DNA of 64,000 bases, from the NCBI GenBank assembly GCA_023664605.1, contig JAMPFF010000012.1, positions 1-64,000 on the forward strand, in the 5' to 3' direction. Within the stretch, counting starts at the first letter, position 1; each line of letters starts with the position of its first letter. The notes under the pieces were generated by a model. It searched no databases, was not told the DNA's origin, and saw only the letters and a program-made list of their open reading frames with translations. Both the position numbers and the translations under genes were made by a program. This document shows positions 53,959 through 62,678 of the stretch, one piece after another. This stretch comes from Clostridium sp. GTDB taxonomy: Bacteria; Bacillota; Clostridia; Lachnospirales; Lachnospiraceae.

Positions 53959-54008
53959 ACAGTCTGCTTTCCATCAAATGAATTAGTCGAATGACCGAAT
54001 ATAAATTA

Positions 54009-54037
54009 TTTATATCACATTTAAGAGAAAAATGCAA
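54009..54037 (-). promoter_or_regulatory. Promoter of the Rpn gene
   Basis: On the minus strand TTGCAT (54032-54037), 17 bases, TATAAA (54009-54014), with an extended TGA before the -10. It sits in a 398-base, AT-rich intergenic region (53959-54356) shared with the divergent gene. No other gene is seen in this gap. Confidence 0.65.
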
Positions 54038-54226
54038 TTATTTCTTTTGTAAAATTTTTCTTTACATAAAAGTGGAAAAACTCAAATTTTTTGTGTATAA
54101 TTGCACAATACTATATCCAGTATTTTTCAGCTCAAATTAAGGTATTTTCTACTATATCTATACGCAAAATAACAGTTGTCGTGATTTCGTATATATTTTT
54201 TCTACACGCATTTAGGGCGGAAGTTT

Positions 54227-54255
54227 TTGCATTTTGTTTCCGGCTATGGTATAAA
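54227..54255 (+). promoter_or_regulatory. Promoter of the 294-aa PD-(D/E)XK-like gene
   Basis: TTGCAT (54227-54232), 17 bases, TATAAA (54250-54255) with an extended TGG. It has the same -35, spacing and -10 as the divergent Rpn promoter. The leader is about 95 bases. Confidence 0.7.
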
Positions 54256-54356
54256 GATATCAACGCTTCGCTTTTTTTCACGGAAAGCACTGTGCAGTTC
54301 TGAAACGGATTACCGTATGTCAATCTATTCTATTTATTCTACGAAAGGGATTTTTC

Positions 54357-55241
54357 ATGTCAAATAAAAAACACAATACTAACTGGCACGAGGCGGCAGT
54401 CTGCGCTATACAAATTGATTTGCAGGAATACAGCCACCTTTTGCAGTTCCTATCTGAATATGCGCTCGGCAAAAATCATTACCGTATCGACCTGCTTGTC
54501 ATCAAAAAACTATGCACGGAGGTAATCCCGAAAAACATTGCCCGCATCTTTAAAACCTACAACCTGTTTGAGATAAAAGGGGTTGGTTCAAGCATTAACA
54601 CGGATTCTTATTACAAGGCTATCGGTTATGCCGGGCTTCTCATCCATCAGAGCGGAAAGCGCAACCAATACAGCGCGCTGGATATCAGCCTGTCTTTTTT
54701 AAGTTTTCACTATCCGAAGAGGTTAATGGAGCATTTGCAAAAAGAACGGAAATTAGTAGTTGAAAAAATTTCTAAAGGAGTGTATTATATCATTAATGAG
54801 ATATTTAATATTCAAATTATCGTTACTAAGGAGCTCCCTCCGGAAGATAACCTATATCTGCATTGCCTGACCGATAATCTAAGTAATGCCGCCCTTATCA
54901 ACAGGCTGGTTAATGATTATCGATCACACCGTGAACAGGATATTTATATAAAATATATGAACCAACTGACAAACGCCAATTCAAATAAGAAAGGAACATC
55001 GCCTATGTTTGAAGAAATGATGGAACGCGCAAGAATGGAAGCTGAGGCTTATTATAACAATTTAGTAGATACGTTGAACGCAAAAATTGAGCAGTTAGCT
55101 TCTTCTAATGAACAGTTAGCTTCTTCTATTAAAAAGTTATCTTCTGATAATAAGCAGTTATCTTCTCTATATGAACAAACGGCTTTGGAAGTTGACTATC
55201 TGAAGAATCTGCTGAAGCAAAACAATATTCAATTTACTTAA
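54357..55241 (+). CDS. PD-(D/E)XK-like protein with coiled-coil tail
   Basis: A 294-residue protein. The N-terminal half has a likely restriction-endonuclease-fold core: Asp in YRIDLLVIKKL, then after about 20 residues the E-x-K motif LFEIKG, followed by SYYKAIGYAGLLIHQ. The C-terminal 80 residues are a heptad coiled coil with 7-residue repeats (EQLASSNEQLASSIKKLSSDN). This architecture resembles the neighbouring Rpn protein, with which it shares a promoter design. It may be a nuclease or a nuclease-fold regulator. A GAAAGGG ribosome site precedes the ATG. I know no experimental function. Confidence 0.7.
   Translation: MSNKKHNTNWHEAAVCAIQIDLQEYSHLLQFLSEYALGKNHYRIDLLVIKKLCTEVIPKNIARIFKTYNLFEIKGVGSSINTDSYYKAIGYAGLLIHQSGKRNQYSALDISLSFLSFHYPKRLMEHLQKERKLVVEKISKGVYYIINEIFNIQIIVTKELPPEDNLYLHCLTDNLSNAALINRLVNDYRSHREQDIYIKYMNQLTNANSNKKGTSPMFEEMMERARMEAEAYYNNLVDTLNAKIEQLASSNEQLASSIKKLSSDNKQLSSLYEQTALEVDYLKNLLKQNNIQFT
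55089..55172 (+). repeat. 21-base tandem repeats encoding coiled-coil heptads
   Basis: Four units (55089-55109, 55110-55130, 55131-55151, 55152-55172) coding for x-Gln-Leu-x-Ser-Ser-x. The frame is preserved by gain or loss of units, so coiled-coil length can vary. Confidence 0.85.
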
Positions 55242-55253
55242 ACTAAAAAATTT

Positions 55254-55293
55254 ACGGGCTGGCAGAACGTTAAATTCCCTTCCAGCCCGTTTT
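55254..55293. terminator. Terminator between convergent genes
   Basis: Arms ACGGGCTGG (55254-55262) and CCAGCCCGT (55282-55290) with a 19-base loop. T-run on the plus side; on the minus side a T-rich stretch follows after three bases. It can serve both the coiled-coil protein gene and the deacetylase gene. Confidence 0.75.
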
Positions 55294-55307
55294 CGCAGAA
55301 TTTATTG

Positions 55308-56147
55308 CTATGAGGCGAGGCGTTTTGTCTCTCCCGGCTCAATTTTTTCCATGTCTCCGCCTACGCTAATCCATACCGGAATTGCGTTCGGATTATAGAC
55401 CATATCGCCCGCCGCGGAGAATTTCAGGTTTGCCGCGGCGTTCATATAATCTACAATTTCAATATTGGTCGCATACCAGATATCATCCCTGCCGCCGATA
55501 TATTCGCAGAACCTCTCCATCTTTGCCCATTCATTATCATCTTCGCCGAATTCATAGCTGTGACCCCAGACATACATCATATAAAGATACTGTGTCTTAT
55601 GCAGGTCGGCAAAACGCTCCGCATTTTCCATCAGATTGTGATTGTGATGGCAGGTCGATTTCCATTCCAGATAATCCGCCGGGAAAGCAAAATCATCCGT
55701 ATTGCCGACAACGCGGCTGTATTCTATGCCGCAGGCGGGAAGCATCTGCATAATTTCCTTACTGTAGGAGCCGTTCGGGTAGCTAAGCCCCCGTACCGGA
55801 TAGCCGCATGCCGCCTCCAACACTTTTCTGTCCTCTATAATCTGCTGCACCACCTGAGACAGCGGGCATCTGGCTATGGTCGGATGCGTATAAGTATGGC
55901 AGGACACCTCATGCCCCTTATATAATTCTTTCACCTCGTCAAACCGTATTCGCGGGATTTCCCCCATATCGTCAAAAAGTCCTTTCCCATTGATATGGAA
56001 AGTGCCTTTGATACCATATTTATTAAATATGGCAATCAGCCTGCGGTCATGGATTTTACCGTCGTCATAGCTCATTGTCAAAACCTTGTGTTTCCCGCCG
56101 GGAAAACAGGTATAAATGGTTGTGAATTTTTGCTGTTTAGGTGTCAT
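55308..56147 (-). CDS. Polysaccharide deacetylase family protein
   Basis: A 279-residue CE4-type NodB protein. The metal-binding motifs are TMSYDDGKIHD (first Asp pair), and SCHTYTHPT (two His), with SYPNGSY and the C-terminal YVWGHSYEF likely supplying the base and aromatic positions. It has no signal peptide, unlike cell-wall GlcNAc deacetylases, so it may act on a cytoplasmic sugar or be exported otherwise. AAAGGAG precedes the ATG. It is alone on its transcript, followed by the bidirectional terminator. Confidence 0.85.
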   Translation of the reverse strand: MTPKQQKFTTIYTCFPGGKHKVLTMSYDDGKIHDRRLIAIFNKYGIKGTFHINGKGLFDDMGEIPRIRFDEVKELYKGHEVSCHTYTHPTIARCPLSQVVQQIIEDRKVLEAACGYPVRGLSYPNGSYSKEIMQMLPACGIEYSRVVGNTDDFAFPADYLEWKSTCHHNHNLMENAERFADLHKTQYLYMMYVWGHSYEFGEDDNEWAKMERFCEYIGGRDDIWYATNIEIVDYMNAAANLKFSAAGDMVYNPNAIPVWISVGGDMEKIEPGETKRLAS

Positions 56148-56169
56148 TGTTTTTGCTCCTTTCCGGGAT

Positions 56170-56760
56170 TTATATTGTTGTTTCCGATGCTTCTACCGAA
56201 TCATCCGTGAAAACCTGCGTAGGGATATCCGGAAGAGCAATCTGCACCTCCGCGTTCTCCGCTTTGCCTTGCGGGTCATATTCTTCAGGCTCTTCTTCCT
56301 CGCCCCAAAGAGAATCATATTTCTCATGTTCTTCCATCTGATGAATCATCTGCGCACTCTTTGCCGCCTGATATAACTCGTCACTGTACTCTAACAGTTT
56401 TTTCTCATCCGTATAAGGCACTTCGTCTCCGTTTGACATTCTCCTTGCCACAGTCATAATTTTAGACAATTCAATGCCCATATCCTGCATAACGTCTGCC
56501 TGCTGCTTACTGACTTCCGCATTCCATACCGCCGCATACTGCTCTGTTAAAGAATCCAATACTTTCTGGTTTTCATCAAATTTTTCCTGCGTTGCTTCTA
56601 TGGAAAGCTGTAAAGTCGCCGCCTGTTCCGAAAATTGAGAAGAGCCTGTCGTTTCAAACTTCTTCTGCGCCTCGTCTCTTTGCTTAATAAGGGTTTTCGT
56701 CTGATTAATTAAATCCTGCCTGTAGGCACGATAGATAGATTGAGCCTCTGATATTTTCAT
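56170..56760 (-). CDS. Uncharacterised helical protein, possible sigma-D gene
   Basis: I do not recognise this 196-residue protein. It is soluble, almost wholly helical, Gln/Glu/Lys-rich (heptads from about residue 20 to 90), and ends in an acidic low-complexity tail (GEEEEPEEYD). Start: ATG at 56760, preceded by AAGGATGG at a good distance, as in the response-regulator gene; an ATG four codons earlier is directly on the site. About 50 bases upstream is a sigma-D-like promoter (56811-56837), which would make it part of the motility regulon. The helical profile resembles flagellar chaperones or structural linkers, but no homology is claimed. Confidence 0.72.
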   Translation of the reverse strand: MKISEAQSIYRAYRQDLINQTKTLIKQRDEAQKKFETTGSSQFSEQAATLQLSIEATQEKFDENQKVLDSLTEQYAAVWNAEVSKQQADVMQDMGIELSKIMTVARRMSNGDEVPYTDEKKLLEYSDELYQAAKSAQMIHQMEEHEKYDSLWGEEEEPEEYDPQGKAENAEVQIALPDIPTQVFTDDSVEASETTI

Positions 56761-56810
56761 AGTGTCCGCCATCCTTTACGATTGTATTGCACATCCTTGT
56801 GCTACTATAG

Positions 56811-56837
56811 TTATCGTCATTTTCTGAAATTATTTTA
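56811..56837 (-). promoter_or_regulatory. Possible sigma-D promoter of the helical protein gene
   Basis: On the minus strand TAAA (56834-56837), 16 bases, ACGATAA (56811-56817). It matches the spacing of the strong sigma-D promoters; the -10 differs at two flanking bases while keeping the CGATA core. Confidence 0.45.
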
Positions 56838-56890
56838 ATAGCTTCCTCCATTCCGAAGCGTCACAAATTCCAGGTTGAAAAAAATGCTCA

Positions 56891-57829
56891 TCAGAGATTT
56901 TTTTCAACCTTTTCCTCAATCCACCATTTATCTATATAGGGATTTCCGTCCTCATCCCATAAAATAATAAACTGCGCCAATGCCACACACTGTACGTTTC
57001 CGCCCTCACCGGACAGATATTCGGACGCCTGTAATGCGTTTTTCCCCTGATATTTTACCGGGTGCAGGTCGTAAAAACCTCTTACATTGCCGCCTACCCA
57101 ATGCGCTTCTTTTGCCGGTTCAAATACATTTTCCGCAGTAAAATAAAGATTTTCCTTCAAATAATCGCAGTATGCGCTATAGCGGTTCTTCTCCGGTTCC
57201 TGATATACCATAATAGTAATTCCCCTGTCATACTCTTCCAGCAAATCCGACGGCAGCTCCATCCTTTTAAAACCATGATGTTGATACTTCAAAACCGCCT
57301 TATAGGAATCGCCTACAGCGCCGCAGCCGGTTCCCTGCATACTGAGTACAATTTCCAGCTTTTCATCATTATCAATATCCTCCGCAAAAAAATCAAACCC
57401 TCCATAATAGCAGGCCTCCTCTTCCGCAAAACAGTATGGTTCATCTTCATTCATATAAATCCACACGCAGCCGGAACCATAAGGCGTCAGAAATTCTTCC
57501 TCTTCTCCACGTTCCAAAATCATGACAAGCAAATCGTCCTGCCCATTTTTGTCCATATCATTTATGACTAATCCGGTCAACATCATCATATCATCTTGGA
57601 AAATGTTATCCGCAAGAATCCTTTTCCAATACTTTTGCGCTTTCTTTCTCTCGATTCCCTGTTTATCGGCGTTTTCATAGAATAAAACGGCGTTGCCGGA
57701 GTCGGCTTGCGCAGTATTCTGTGACTGTTCTTTATATGAAAAAAGCATTCTACCGCACAAGAAAATCATTCCTGTGCAAAATAAAACGCCTGTTATTATC
57801 ATTATTTTTTTATTCAGTTTCTCCACCAT
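56891..57829 (-). CDS. Membrane-anchored protein with FG-GAP/EF-like acidic repeats
   Basis: A 312-residue protein. An N-terminal signal anchor (IMIITGVLFCTGMIFLCGRMLF) is followed by a soluble, acidic, probably extracellular domain. It has two Asp-rich loops (INDMDKNGQDDLLVM and EDIDNDEKLEIVLSM), typical of FG-GAP/VCBS-like beta-propeller or calcium-binding repeats. The function is unknown. Start: ATG at 57829, preceded by AGGAGGAG; nine codons upstream is another ATG without a good site. It is the only gene of its transcript as far as I can see. Confidence 0.72.
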   Translation of the reverse strand: MVEKLNKKIMIITGVLFCTGMIFLCGRMLFSYKEQSQNTAQADSGNAVLFYENADKQGIERKKAQKYWKRILADNIFQDDMMMLTGLVINDMDKNGQDDLLVMILERGEEEEFLTPYGSGCVWIYMNEDEPYCFAEEEACYYGGFDFFAEDIDNDEKLEIVLSMQGTGCGAVGDSYKAVLKYQHHGFKRMELPSDLLEEYDRGITIMVYQEPEKNRYSAYCDYLKENLYFTAENVFEPAKEAHWVGGNVRGFYDLHPVKYQGKNALQASEYLSGEGGNVQCVALAQFIILWDEDGNPYIDKWWIEEKVEKNL

Positions 57830-57927
57830 GCTCTCCTCCTGTATGTATCGTTCCATTACGTTCTATTGTACAGGAGAAAAGCATCATAATCGTATCATAA
57901 TTGCATCATAGTTGCATCATTTTTATA

Positions 57928-59064
57928 TTATCTAAATCTATATTTTCCCTTTCCATAACCTGCTGCCGGCTCAATTACATCCGCTTCCAGCAGTTTTTTT
58001 AATAATTCTGATGCAGCAGAATCCTGTATCCCTAATCTTTCCTTTACTGCACTTCTTCCAAATATACGCTCTTTTCCAAAATATCGAAAAAGGTCTTGCG
58101 TATGCCGTATTGTCTTTTTTGTATACTGCTGCATCCTGCGACTGTATACGACATCTGCGCCAATGTCCGGTTTTCGGATTCCAATATACGGTTTTTGTGT
58201 ATCAATGTCCGGTTCGTGTACACTATTATCTATTTTTCTATATTCCTTAAAAATTCCACTAATATGCATTGACCTATTGTGCAATTCATTTTTCTCATCA
58301 AGCAATAAATTTTTTAAAAACAACTCCAAAAACTCTGTTGTCGCATGCACATCATTTTTCAAGTCATTATAATTTGCCCTTACAAGCGCATTCCTGAAAT
58401 ACCACGCATTCTCGGCAAAAATATCGTTTGTGATATCAAACCCCAGCGTCCTGAGATATTTGATGAAAAATACCGCCGTCGTCCTTGTATTTCCTTCGGC
58501 AAACACATGAATCTGCCATAACTTGGATATAAAAACAGCAAGGTGATGGATAATCTCATCCATCGCCAATCCGTTATAACTGTAATTTTTTTCCTGTAAA
58601 AAATCGTACTCCAACGTTGCACGAAGCTCTGATGCACTACCATATAAGATTGTCGCCCCGTCTAACACCCATTCCTTTTTGGTAATATTATAATTGCGTA
58701 ATTTTCCGGCATGTGCATAAATTCCTTGAAATAACCTTTTATGAATTGAAATGTATTCATTCGGCGTAAAACTGAATGCCCTTTCAGAAAGCAGCTTTGC
58801 AATACGCGCGGACACCTTGTCCGCCTCCTCTATGCGATTGCCCGATTTTTCAGGATTTTGGGCATAATATCTGTCCAAAAGTTCCTGTGCCTCCTCAATG
58901 GTAATCTCACCCTCAATATTTTGCATAGCTGTATCTTTCAAATACTTCGACGGCTTTAATCCATCAACAGCCTGAAGCCCCATTGCAATATGCCAAGCAT
59001 AGCCTCTATCGCGCTTGCTTGGTTCTGTTTGTTTTATATACTCTTTAAAAGGGTCTCTATCCAT
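57928..59064 (-). CDS. Fic domain protein with degenerate inhibitory motif
   Basis: A 378-residue protein. The Fic core (about 100-260) has the motif HVFAEGNTRTTA at 186-197. The second Arg of the canonical HxFx(D/E)GN(G/K)RxxR is Ala197 and the G/K position is Thr. Near the N-terminus, IEGEIT (Glu51) resembles the (S/T)xxxE(G/N) inhibitory helix of class II Fic proteins, but the S/T is Met47. The C-terminal part (about 310-378) is a winged-helix-like region. Fic enzymes usually AMPylate proteins; with this motif the activity may be altered. A GAGGA site precedes the ATG. Confidence 0.85.
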   Translation of the reverse strand: MDRDPFKEYIKQTEPSKRDRGYAWHIAMGLQAVDGLKPSKYLKDTAMQNIEGEITIEEAQELLDRYYAQNPEKSGNRIEEADKVSARIAKLLSERAFSFTPNEYISIHKRLFQGIYAHAGKLRNYNITKKEWVLDGATILYGSASELRATLEYDFLQEKNYSYNGLAMDEIIHHLAVFISKLWQIHVFAEGNTRTTAVFFIKYLRTLGFDITNDIFAENAWYFRNALVRANYNDLKNDVHATTEFLELFLKNLLLDEKNELHNRSMHISGIFKEYRKIDNSVHEPDIDTQKPYIGIRKPDIGADVVYSRRMQQYTKKTIRHTQDLFRYFGKERIFGRSAVKERLGIQDSAASELLKKLLEADVIEPAAGYGKGKYRFR

Positions 59065-59159
59065 TCAAATTCCTCTTGTTCCCATCCACGTAAACACTTA
59101 TTCATTCCAAATATTCGCAACGTCGGAAGATTTCACTGCTCCTTTTAAAAAATTGCCTT

Positions 59160-59750
59160 TTATATCTGTATGTCCAGTGAATTTCCGGCGTCTGACCGGA
59201 CGGCAGACTCTGCATTTTCTCCATATTCTTTTTTCAACCGCGCCAGCTCATCATTATAAATAGAGGTAAATACTCTGGCTCTCGCAAACTCTGCGTCAGT
59301 GCTTATAGCTTTCCAATTTCCGGATTCCGGATTGTAAGAAAGCGTTTTATTCCCATTCGCATCCCAGAACATACACGCCGCATTCATTTTGCCGCCTGTC
59401 TTTTTCATACTGGATTCATAAATCGCTTTTCTGTCCGGCGATACCGTTTCGCCATGCCGCATACACAATTCCCTGTATGCTGCGTCATCCCTTTTTCCGG
59501 TCGAAAACTCTTTTCTGGCAAGTTCTTTTATCGCTTCTTCAAATTCCTCCTCCGACATCACTGGCTTATCACGTTTTGTCATAATCGTATTCCAGTTTGG
59601 TTTCGTAAACTTGATATCAACAGGCGTAAAGCGCAACGCAAAATTTCCGTAATCGCATTGCGCCAACGGACTGTTTATCTTTTTCTTATTTCCAAACATA
59701 TGCTGCACCATATCAGCATACTGCGAATAATTATCTCTTGTTACCTGCAT
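59160..59750 (-). CDS. Uncharacterised 196-aa protein, possible sigma-D gene
   Basis: I do not recognise the family. The protein has a conserved-looking core, including DYGNFALRFTPVDIKFTKPNW, then a charged helix (EEEFEEAIKELARKEF) and an aromatic strand region (ACMFWDANGNKTLSYNPESGNW). No signal peptide or membrane segment. Start: ATG at 59750, eight bases after AAGGAG; the ATG two codons earlier is too close. A candidate sigma-D promoter lies about 65 bases upstream. It is beside the Fic gene, but in a separate transcript. Confidence 0.72.
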   Translation of the reverse strand: MQVTRDNYSQYADMVQHMFGNKKKINSPLAQCDYGNFALRFTPVDIKFTKPNWNTIMTKRDKPVMSEEEFEEAIKELARKEFSTGKRDDAAYRELCMRHGETVSPDRKAIYESSMKKTGGKMNAACMFWDANGNKTLSYNPESGNWKAISTDAEFARARVFTSIYNDELARLKKEYGENAESAVRSDAGNSLDIQI

Positions 59751-59814
59751 CTGCATCTCTCCTTATAATCTCCTGATAATGCTAACACTGGAATTTATAT
59801 ATATTTCATTATTA

Positions 59815-59842
59815 ATATCGGATATCTTTGTCATTATTTTTA
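59815..59842 (-). promoter_or_regulatory. Possible sigma-D promoter of the 196-aa protein gene
   Basis: On the minus strand TAAA (59839-59842), 17 bases, CCGATAT (59815-59821). The -10 is perfect; the spacing is one base longer than in the flagellar promoters (or AAAA at 16). Confidence 0.5.
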
Positions 59843-60019
59843 GATGCGCCATATGAAAGGCGGTTTTTATTCGTCTTATACTTTAACAAACGGAGGTCTG
59901 TTGTCAGAAAGCAATCACATCACATCCTGCAATAATTGCGCTTGCGCATCATATGGGCGATTAAATATAGTATATCCGCTCTTTTGAAATTATGCAAGAA
60001 TAAGAGCAGACCAAACGCA

Positions 60020-60757
60020 TCAAGCCTCAAAACTCCTCTCTTTCCTATCCACAATATAACTCGTCGTAATGGCCACCTGTGAAGGCACATAGCATGTCCA
60101 GACAAGCAGACAGATTACATGGTAAAATACAGTAACGGAAACGGTTGACGAATCTGCAAAAAGCGTACGAATCATAATGGAACCGTCGCAGCCTAAAAAT
60201 AAGGTCATTCCTGTTGCAAAAAGCAGTGATTTACAGGATTTTTCTTTTATATAGTATATCCATGCAATAATCATGTTGATAACCAACTGCGTCATGGACC
60301 ATGCAGCTATAGCGTAGGGCAATGACAGTTTACCACAGGCATACAACACACCCAGTAAAAGTATATATGCCACAATTCTGATTCCGCCAATCAAGGGTGT
60401 CATTTTCAAATAGAACGCATAAACCGTCTGCACCAACGCAAAGAATAAATATCCAAAGACCAGCAGTTCCTTACCTCCAATTAAAACCAGAAATACATCT
60501 GCACATGCCGTCAACAGCAATGCAAGCGGAATCCCCCATACGCTTATGCTTTTTTTGTTAATCTCCGGCATTTGGCTGTTAAATTCAGAACAGGCATAGA
60601 TAATCACAATAAGATTTAAGAAAATAGCAGAATACATAAACAAGTGTAAAATCCACGGCTTTGCTGTCTGTTCTGCAATCTTGATTGCGCAAAAAATGAC
60701 AAACTCTATAACAATATAAGCTGCCAGCCGTTTTTCATAAGATTCCTTTTTCATCAT
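60020..60757 (-). CDS. Integral membrane protein, YhhN-like
   Basis: A 245-residue protein with about seven or eight predicted membrane helices. The block LLTACADVFLVLIGGKELLVFGYLFFALVQTVYAF resembles the YhhN (lysoplasmalogenase-like) family, where an acidic residue lies inside the second helix, and another acidic motif GCDGSIMIRT lies near the end. The assignment is tentative. GGAGG precedes the ATG. It is 117 bases downstream of the methyltransferase gene on the same strand. Confidence 0.6.
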   Translation of the reverse strand: MMKKESYEKRLAAYIVIEFVIFCAIKIAEQTAKPWILHLFMYSAIFLNLIVIIYACSEFNSQMPEINKKSISVWGIPLALLLTACADVFLVLIGGKELLVFGYLFFALVQTVYAFYLKMTPLIGGIRIVAYILLLGVLYACGKLSLPYAIAAWSMTQLVINMIIAWIYYIKEKSCKSLLFATGMTLFLGCDGSIMIRTLFADSSTVSVTVFYHVICLLVWTCYVPSQVAITTSYIVDRKERSFEA

Positions 60758-60873
60758 AAAAGTGTCCTCCTAAATAGTGAAATACACTTTTATCATACAA
60801 CAGACAGCTATAAAAATCAGTAATCTTGCCAAAGAAGAGCAAAATATGGCAAAATTTGCTGGTTACTCATTAT

Positions 60874-61638
60874 TTACTTCCTTATATACCAATTATATCC
60901 GAAAAAAATCAATGTCTGCCTTCTACCGGCAAAAATATCACGCAATGTTCTTTTCATCCATAACCTGACATCCTCTTCCGTTAATTCCCCGCTCTCTATT
61001 TTTACATTCACATTTGACTGTATCATCATAAATGCAATAAAATCATCTAATTCAAAATCATACTCCATTTCATAACTTATCTGTTTCTCCATCACAAAAC
61101 CATGCGATAAATCTTCCTGTTTCCAAATATCTTCCTTTCTGGGCGGCTTAGGAAATTTTTGCAGATATTGTTTTTGATACCATTCCGTATATTCTGCATT
61201 TCCTCTCATACCATCTGTTATCCAAAAATCGTATATAACCATAAGACCATTCTCTTTCATAATCTGACTTGCCTTATGCAGAAACTTTTCTCTGTCTACC
61301 CAGTTGATAACGCCCGCCGCCGTCATGACGTCATACTTTTCCTCCGGTATGATTGTTTCCTCAGCCTTTGCAACATAAAAATGATATGTCTTATCTTTAT
61401 AAAGATAATTGCAAACATTTATCATTTCGGGTGAAATATCCGTTCCGGTCACCTTTTCGCATATCAGCTTTAATCCCTTTGTTGATAATCCTGCACCACA
61501 GCCTACATCCAGCCCGTTCTGAAAGCTGTTTGTGACGCCGCAGTCTTTTTTTATCTGCTCCATTACCTGTTTGTGAAGCCACGGTCTTTTTGTGTATCCT
61601 TCTGCAATTCTCCGGCTGTCAAATGATTTACTGTCCAT
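60874..61638 (-). CDS. Class I SAM-dependent methyltransferase
   Basis: A 254-residue methyltransferase of the Methyltransf_11 type. The SAM-binding motif I is GLDVGCGAGLSTKGL; motif II is the acidic TGTDISPEMI; motif post-I is KYDVMTAAGVINWVD. The C-terminal region is variable. The substrate is unknown (small molecule or quinone-like acceptors are typical). Start: ATG at 61638, preceded by AGGAAG at a good spacing; the GTG three codons upstream is too close. It is 32 bases downstream of the ldh gene, so co-transcription is possible. Confidence 0.85.
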   Translation of the reverse strand: MDSKSFDSRRIAEGYTKRPWLHKQVMEQIKKDCGVTNSFQNGLDVGCGAGLSTKGLKLICEKVTGTDISPEMINVCNYLYKDKTYHFYVAKAEETIIPEEKYDVMTAAGVINWVDREKFLHKASQIMKENGLMVIYDFWITDGMRGNAEYTEWYQKQYLQKFPKPPRKEDIWKQEDLSHGFVMEKQISYEMEYDFELDDFIAFMMIQSNVNVKIESGELTEEDVRLWMKRTLRDIFAGRRQTLIFFGYNWYIRK

Positions 61639-61670
61639 GTTCCGCACTTCCTGATGCTATTGCCATAAGT

Positions 61671-62639
61671 TTATTTTTCCGCCCCAACGCTTTCCAACAG
61701 TTTCTTCGTATATTCCCTGATTACGCCGACAGATTCTTTAAATCTTGCCAGCTCTTTCGGCGTCATATGGATTTCTAATACATCTGATACGCCGCTGCGG
61801 TTTAAGACTACCGGCACGCCCGCGTAAACATCTTTTTCGCCGTATTCGCCCTCTAACAGTGTAGATACCGGGATAATCCGGTTTTCATCATTTAAAATCG
61901 CCTTGATGATTCCTGCACAGGTAGTTGCAATTCCATAGTAAGTGGTTCCTTTCCGGTTGAGAATCTCCCAGCCTTCCTGTGTAATTTTATAGAGAAGTTC
62001 TTCCAAGTCAACCTCCCCGACCAGTTCCTTGTTATCGGCAATCACATCATAAAAAGGCTTGCCCGCTACGGTTACGGTTGACCACGGAACCATCTGCGAA
62101 TCCCCATGTTCTCCCATCGAATAGGCATGAACGCTTCTGGGGTCTACTTTCACAAGCTGAGCAATCATGTTTTGCAGTCTTGCAGAATCAATCGCGGTGC
62201 CTGTTCCGATTACCTGATTTTTCGGCAGTCCTGATAATATCTTTACATAGTGTGTGATGATATCCACCGGATTGGAAATTACCAGAAAAATCCCGTCAAA
62301 CCCGCTTGCCATAATAGGGTCAATAATAGATTTACAGATTTTGGCGCTGAGTTCCAAAGTATCCAGTCTTGTCTGTCCCTGTTTGGGCGGCGCACCCGCC
62401 GTTATCACAATAATATCCACATCCCCGCAGTCGCTATATTCACCTGTCTTTACCTTGACATTGCGGTTAAGATATTCTATGGAATCCTGCAAATCAAGCA
62501 TCTCGCCATAAGCACGCTCCTTATTAATATCAATCATCAACACTTCATCACAGATTCCCTGGGTAATTAAGCTGAATGCCGTGGTAGAACCTACCAGACC
62601 GCATCCCACAATCGCAACTTTACTTCTTGTAATTTTCAT
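61671..62639 (-). CDS. ldh: L-lactate dehydrogenase
   Basis: A 322-residue NAD-dependent LDH. The N-terminal Rossmann fold has VAIVGCGLVGSTTAFSL, followed by TAGAPPKQGQTRLD (substrate-loop Arg residues) and the active-site His in MGEHGDSQMVPWS. It converts pyruvate to L-lactate, regenerating NAD. The Gln-rich loop (PKQGQTR) is typical of LDH rather than malate dehydrogenase. Start: ATG at 62639, with AAGGAGG upstream; an ATG five codons earlier overlaps it. It lies 39 bases downstream of the amidotransferase-like gene. Confidence 0.94.
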   Translation of the reverse strand: MKITRSKVAIVGCGLVGSTTAFSLITQGICDEVLMIDINKERAYGEMLDLQDSIEYLNRNVKVKTGEYSDCGDVDIIVITAGAPPKQGQTRLDTLELSAKICKSIIDPIMASGFDGIFLVISNPVDIITHYVKILSGLPKNQVIGTGTAIDSARLQNMIAQLVKVDPRSVHAYSMGEHGDSQMVPWSTVTVAGKPFYDVIADNKELVGEVDLEELLYKITQEGWEILNRKGTTYYGIATTCAGIIKAILNDENRIIPVSTLLEGEYGEKDVYAGVPVVLNRSGVSDVLEIHMTPKELARFKESVGVIREYTKKLLESVGAEK

Positions 62640-62678
62640 GGTAACCTCCTTCATTCTATCTCATGCTATTTTATCAAT

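Noticed and set aside
60777-60968. Small plus-strand frame between the membrane protein and methyltransferase genes
   Set aside because: It overlaps the conserved end of the methyltransferase gene and has no ribosome site.
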